A DNA stretch of 9,830 nucleotides from an uncultured Actinomycetes bacterium (lineage in GTDB: Bacteria > Actinomycetota > Acidimicrobiia > Acidimicrobiales > Microtrichaceae). The position numbers were made by a program, and so were the translations under genes. Shown here in pieces: positions 6,681 through 9,830 of the stretch. A model generated the notes under the pieces. That model was given only the letters and a program-made list of their open reading frames with translations, ran no database searches and was not told the DNA's origin. Positions within the stretch are counted from its first letter, which is position 1, and each line of letters starts with the position of its first letter. The stretch is taken from the NCBI GenBank assembly GCA_903941145.1, contig CAJANQ010000047.1, forward strand, positions 1-9,830. The letters are read 5' to 3'.

Positions 6681-6691
6681 CGCCAGCCTGG

Positions 6692-8569
6692 TCAGGCGCG
6701 GGCGTTCTTGAGCTGCTTGGTGATTCGGGCCCGCTCGCCGGCGTCGAGCGCCACCTTGCGGATCCGCACGGCGCCTGGCGTGACCTCGACGCACTCGTCC
6801 TCGGCCAGGAACTCGAGCGCCTGCTCGAGCGACATGCGCTTCGGCGGCGTGATCTTCTCGGAGATCTCGGCGGTGGACGAGCGGATGTTGTTCAGCTTCT
6901 TCTCGCGGCAGATGTTGACGTCCATGTCCTCGAGACGGGAGTTCTCGCCGACGACCATCCCCTCGTAGACCTCTTCGGTCGCGCCGACGAACAGCGTGGC
7001 GCGCTCCTGGACCTGGGCGATGGCGTTGGTGGTGACCTTGCCGGTCCGGTCGGCGACGACCGAGCCGCGCTCGCGGGAGCGGATCTCGCCGAACCAGGGG
7101 GCCCAGCCGTCGAAGACGGAGTTCACGATGCCGGTGCCCCGGGTCTCGGTCAGGAACTCGGTCCGGAACCCGAGCAGGCCACGGGCGGGGACCCGGAAGT
7201 CGAGGCGCACCCAGCCGGTGCCGTGGTTGACCATGTCGGACATCTGGCCCTTGCGCGACGCCAGGAGCTGGGTGACGGCGCCGAGGTACTCCTCGGGGAC
7301 GTCGATCGTCACGGCCTCGACCGGCTCGTGCAGCGTGCCGTCGATCTCACGGGTGACGACCTGCGGCTTGCCCACGGTGAGCTCAAAGCCCTCGCGTCGC
7401 ATGGTCTCGACCAGTACGGCCAGCTGGAGCTCGCCACGGGCGTGGACCTCCCACGCGTCGGGCCGCTCGGTCGGCAGCACTCGGAGGCTCACGTTGCCGA
7501 CCAGCTCGGAGTCCAGACGGCTCTTCACGAGCCGAGCGGTCATCTGCTTCCCGTCCTTGCCGGCGAGCGGCGAGGTGTTGATGCCGATGGTCATGGCCAG
7601 GCTGGGCTCGTCGACCTTGATCACGGGAAGGGGGCGGTGGTCCTCGAGGTCGGCGAGCGTCTCGCCGATGTCGACGTCCTCGATACCGGCGACGGCAACG
7701 ATCTCGCCGGGTCCGGCCGAGTCGCACTCGACGCGCTCGTGGTTCTCGGTCGTGTAGAGCACGGCGACCTTGGCCCGCTCGGTGGAACCGTCGGTCTTGC
7801 AGCGGGTGATCTGCTGGCCCTTGCGGATGGTGCCCTCCATCACGCGGCACAGCGCCAGGCGGCCGACGAACTTGGAGGCGTCCAGGTTGGTGACCCAGGC
7901 CTGGAGCGGGTGGCCGGGCTCGTGGGTGGGTGCCGGGAGGTGCTCGACGAGCGTGCGGATCAGCGGCGCGAGGTCCTGGTCCAGGTCGTCGACGCTCGAC
8001 GGCTCGGTGAGCGAGGCGCGTCCGTCACGGGCGTTCGTGTAGACGACCGGGAAGCCCAGGTGGTGCACGTCGGCGTCGACGTCCAGGAACAGCTCCTCGA
8101 CCTCGGTCACGACCTCCGCGATGCGGGCGTCGGGGCGGTCGACCTTGTTGACGACCAGCACGACCGGCAGGTCGAGCGCGAGCGCCTTGCGGAGCACGAA
8201 CCGGGTCTGGGGGAGCGGCCCCTCCGACGCGTCGACGAGCAGCAGGATGCCGTCGACCATCGTGAGGGCGCGCTCGACCTCGCCACCGAAGTCGGCGTGA
8301 CCGGGGGTGTCGACGATGTTGATCTTCACCGAGTCGCCGCCGTCGGGGTGCCACATCACGGCGGTGTGCTTGGCGAGGATCGTGATGCCCTTCTCGCGCT
8401 CGAGGTCGAGCGAGTCCATGACCCGCTCGCCCGAGGTCTGGCGCACGGCGCCGGACTGCTGGAGCAGCGCGTCGACGAGGGTCGTCTTGCCGTGGTCGAC
8501 GTGGGCGACGATCGCCACGTTGCGGATGCCCGTCACAGGGACGCGCGCGGAAACAGGGGTATCAGTCAT
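6692..8569 (-). CDS. typA: Translational GTPase TypA/BipA
   Basis: This 625-residue protein is TypA/BipA, a ribosome-binding GTPase of the EF-G/LepA group involved in ribosome assembly and stress or cold adaptation. The G1 motif AHVDHGKTT is at residues 22-30, the switch I/G2 region with the TypA-typical EREKGITILAK at 57-67, G3 DTPGHADFGGE at 87-97, and G4 NKVD at 141-144. Beyond the G domain are the beta-barrel domain II, the EF-G-like domains III and V, and a TypA-specific C-terminal domain ending in a basic tail (AGERARITKQLKNARA). Length is normal. The ATG at 8569 has GAGGA 6 nt upstream, overlapping the stop of the ABC1 gene, so the two are very likely co-transcribed and translationally coupled. 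No defect in any GTPase motif is visible. The identification is firm. Confidence 0.97.
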   Translation of the reverse strand: MTDTPVSARVPVTGIRNVAIVAHVDHGKTTLVDALLQQSGAVRQTSGERVMDSLDLEREKGITILAKHTAVMWHPDGGDSVKINIVDTPGHADFGGEVERALTMVDGILLLVDASEGPLPQTRFVLRKALALDLPVVLVVNKVDRPDARIAEVVTEVEELFLDVDADVHHLGFPVVYTNARDGRASLTEPSSVDDLDQDLAPLIRTLVEHLPAPTHEPGHPLQAWVTNLDASKFVGRLALCRVMEGTIRKGQQITRCKTDGSTERAKVAVLYTTENHERVECDSAGPGEIVAVAGIEDVDIGETLADLEDHRPLPVIKVDEPSLAMTIGINTSPLAGKDGKQMTARLVKSRLDSELVGNVSLRVLPTERPDAWEVHARGELQLAVLVETMRREGFELTVGKPQVVTREIDGTLHEPVEAVTIDVPEEYLGAVTQLLASRKGQMSDMVNHGTGWVRLDFRVPARGLLGFRTEFLTETRGTGIVNSVFDGWAPWFGEIRSRERGSVVADRTGKVTTNAIAQVQERATLFVGATEEVYEGMVVGENSRLEDMDVNICREKKLNNIRSSTAEISEKITPPKRMSLEQALEFLAEDECVEVTPGAVRIRKVALDAGERARITKQLKNARA

Positions 8570-8581
8570 GAGGGGTCCTCA
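8569..8581 (-). promoter_or_regulatory. typA ribosome binding site embedded in a small stop/start hairpin
   Basis: GAGGA (8580-8576) lies 6 nt before the typA ATG and overlaps the TGA stop of the upstream gene (8581-8579). TGAGG can pair with CCTCA (8573-8569) around a 3-nt loop, placing the Shine-Dalgarno core and the first base of the ATG in a 5-bp stem. Ribosomes finishing the upstream gene would open it. Confidence 0.5.
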
Positions 8582-9830
8582 GCGACGCTCGAGCCGACGG
8601 CGGATGAGGTCCCGCCGTTCTTGGAGGTCACGGTAGGTGATGGAGTCGACCGAGTCGTCGACGATGCCCAGACTCGCCTTGATCGCCTCGTGGTCGACGG
8701 CGAAGTCCTCGGGGGCGACGCCGATCTCTGCGGCGAACATCTCGCCGTGGGTCATGGCGAGCTTGGTGGACAGCGTGGCGAACTCGCCGAGCAGGTCCAG
8801 GTCGGGGGCCAGGTTGGCGATCGCCGCGTCCAGGAAGACCAGGTTCTTCACGTAGAGCATGAGGATCTTGGGCAACCGGGCGCCCATGGCCATGAGGGCC
8901 TTGATGATCCGCTGGATCTCTCCGACGAGCTCCTCGGGCGACATCGTCGTGGGGTCGATCGGCGCCTGGTCGAGCTTGAGCTCCCGCATGACCTCGGGGA
9001 TGTCGGTGTCCGGCGGGAGTGCGCCCAGGTCACGGAACGCCGCGATCTGGCCGGGGATGTCGCCCATCGCCCCGCACAGCATGAGCCGCAGGAACGCCGT
9101 CCGCTCGAGCGGGGTCATGCGGGCGGTGATGCCGAAGTCCAGGAGTGCGATCGTGCCGTCGGGCAGGACGAACAGGTTCCCGCCGTGCAGGTCGCCGTGG
9201 AAGATGCCGTGGACCATGCAGCCCTCGGTGAAGCCCATCATCCCGGTGCGGACCACCTCGTGGGTGTCGATCCCGGCCCCCTGCATGGACTCCAGGTCCT
9301 CGAACCCGAACCCCTCGAGGCGCTCCATGACCAGGATCCGGCGGGTCACCAGGTCGGGGTGCGGCCGCGGGATGACGAACCCGCGCTGGCCGAGGAGGGC
9401 GAACACCTCGGCGACGTCAAGCATGTTGGCGGCCTCGAGCCGGAAGTCGAGCTCCTCGGTGATGGTCTCCGCGAACAGGTCGACCAGCGCCGGCGGGTTG
9501 GCCAGCGCAGCGATCGGGATGCGACCGATCAGGAACGGGGCCAGCCAGGCCATGACCTTCAGGTCGGAGTGGACCTGGGTGCTGATGGTGGGGCGCTGGA
9601 CCTTGACCACGACGTCCTCGCCGGTGCGCAGCGTCGCCCGGTGCACCTGCGCGATCGACGCCGCTGCGAGCGGGCGCCGGTCGAAGTAGGAGAACACGTC
9701 CTCGATCGGACGGCCCAGCTCCTCGGTGACGACCTCGCGCACGACCGTGTAGGACGCGGCGGGCACCTGTTCGCGGCAGGCCTTGAACTCCTCGACCAGC
9801 TCGGACGGGAAGAGCCCCTCACCGCTGGAG
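8579..9830 (-). CDS. ABC1/AarF/UbiB-family atypical kinase-like protein (5' end cut by window edge)
   Basis: 416 residues are visible and the frame runs off the right edge, so the start and probably the family KxGQ motif lie outside. ABC1/UbiB proteins are atypical protein-kinase-like ATPases tied to quinone or lipid metabolism at the membrane. Visible motifs, numbered from the window edge, are the Ala-rich loop PLAAASIAQVH (53-63), the nucleotide-binding Lys76 in VVVKVQRP, the TEELDFRLEA motif (124-133), the catalytic-loop equivalent HGDLHGGN (211-218) and DFG (231-233). Canonical UbiB reads HADPHPGN at the catalytic loop. After a helical domain the protein ends in an Arg-rich tail; no C-terminal transmembrane pair is evident, unlike E. 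coli UbiB. The residues before the GTG at 9766 (LFPSELVEEFKACREQV) match the family, so that GTG is not the start. The gene precedes typA by 9 nt. The exact substrate or quinone link is unknown. Confidence 0.9.
   Translation of the reverse strand, partial: SSGEGLFPSELVEEFKACREQVPAASYTVVREVVTEELGRPIEDVFSYFDRRPLAAASIAQVHRATLRTGEDVVVKVQRPTISTQVHSDLKVMAWLAPFLIGRIPIAALANPPALVDLFAETITEELDFRLEAANMLDVAEVFALLGQRGFVIPRPHPDLVTRRILVMERLEGFGFEDLESMQGAGIDTHEVVRTGMMGFTEGCMVHGIFHGDLHGGNLFVLPDGTIALLDFGITARMTPLERTAFLRLMLCGAMGDIPGQIAAFRDLGALPPDTDIPEVMRELKLDQAPIDPTTMSPEELVGEIQRIIKALMAMGARLPKILMLYVKNLVFLDAAIANLAPDLDLLGEFATLSTKLAMTHGEMFAAEIGVAPEDFAVDHEAIKASLGIVDDSVDSITYRDLQERRDLIRRRLERR

Noticed and set aside
9764..9766. 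GTG as start of the ABC1 gene
   Set aside because: The frame stays open to the window edge and the upstream residues match the conserved ABC1 region, so the true start lies outside.
1..9830. Mobile element, CRISPR, phage or defence island
   Set aside because: No transposase, integrase, terminal repeats, regularly spaced repeats, tRNA edge or defence-type genes were found. Base composition is even apart from the promoter gap near 6606-6655.

Overview
The window looks like chromosomal DNA from a GC-rich actinomycete (Actinomycetota). The Acidimicrobiia or a relative are plausible, but the lineage is inferred from gene content only. The clues are a NucS/EndoMS mismatch endonuclease, an actinobacterial-type WS/DGAT acyltransferase, frequent GTG starts, strongly G/C-ending codons, and long shadow ORFs opposite every real gene. 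All eight genes lie on the minus strand, so reading order runs from the right edge to the left.

The right-hand unit (9830 to 6692) holds the 3' part of an ABC1/AarF/UbiB-type kinase-like gene, cut by the window edge, followed 9 nt later by a complete typA (bipA) translational GTPase. The typA Shine-Dalgarno sequence overlaps the stop codon of the gene before it. An 86-bp gap follows, the longest in the window. It carries a perfect 7-bp G+C-rich hairpin just after typA and a well-spaced -35/-10 pair whose predicted +1 falls on the A of the next ATG, suggesting a leaderless transcript.

The left-hand unit (6605 to 1) has six closely packed genes: a DUF4395 membrane protein with two CxxC motifs, nucS, a membrane-anchored VanW-family wall protein, a WS/DGAT O-acyltransferase, a geranylgeranyl-reductase-family flavoprotein, and a nitronate monooxygenase/2-nitropropane dioxygenase-family flavoprotein cut by the left edge. 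The gaps are 23, 45, 55, 1 and 16 nt, so one transcript is possible. The first three genes concern genome maintenance and the cell envelope, and the last three lipid or redox metabolism. The tightest link is WS/DGAT to reductase, with one base between stop and start.

No tRNA, rRNA, CRISPR array, insertion sequence, phage gene or recognisable defence system was seen. This reads as ordinary core-genome territory. The most testable unusual idea is that the coupled acyltransferase/isoprenoid-reductase pair makes isoprenoid wax esters or a related reduced-isoprenoid lipid.
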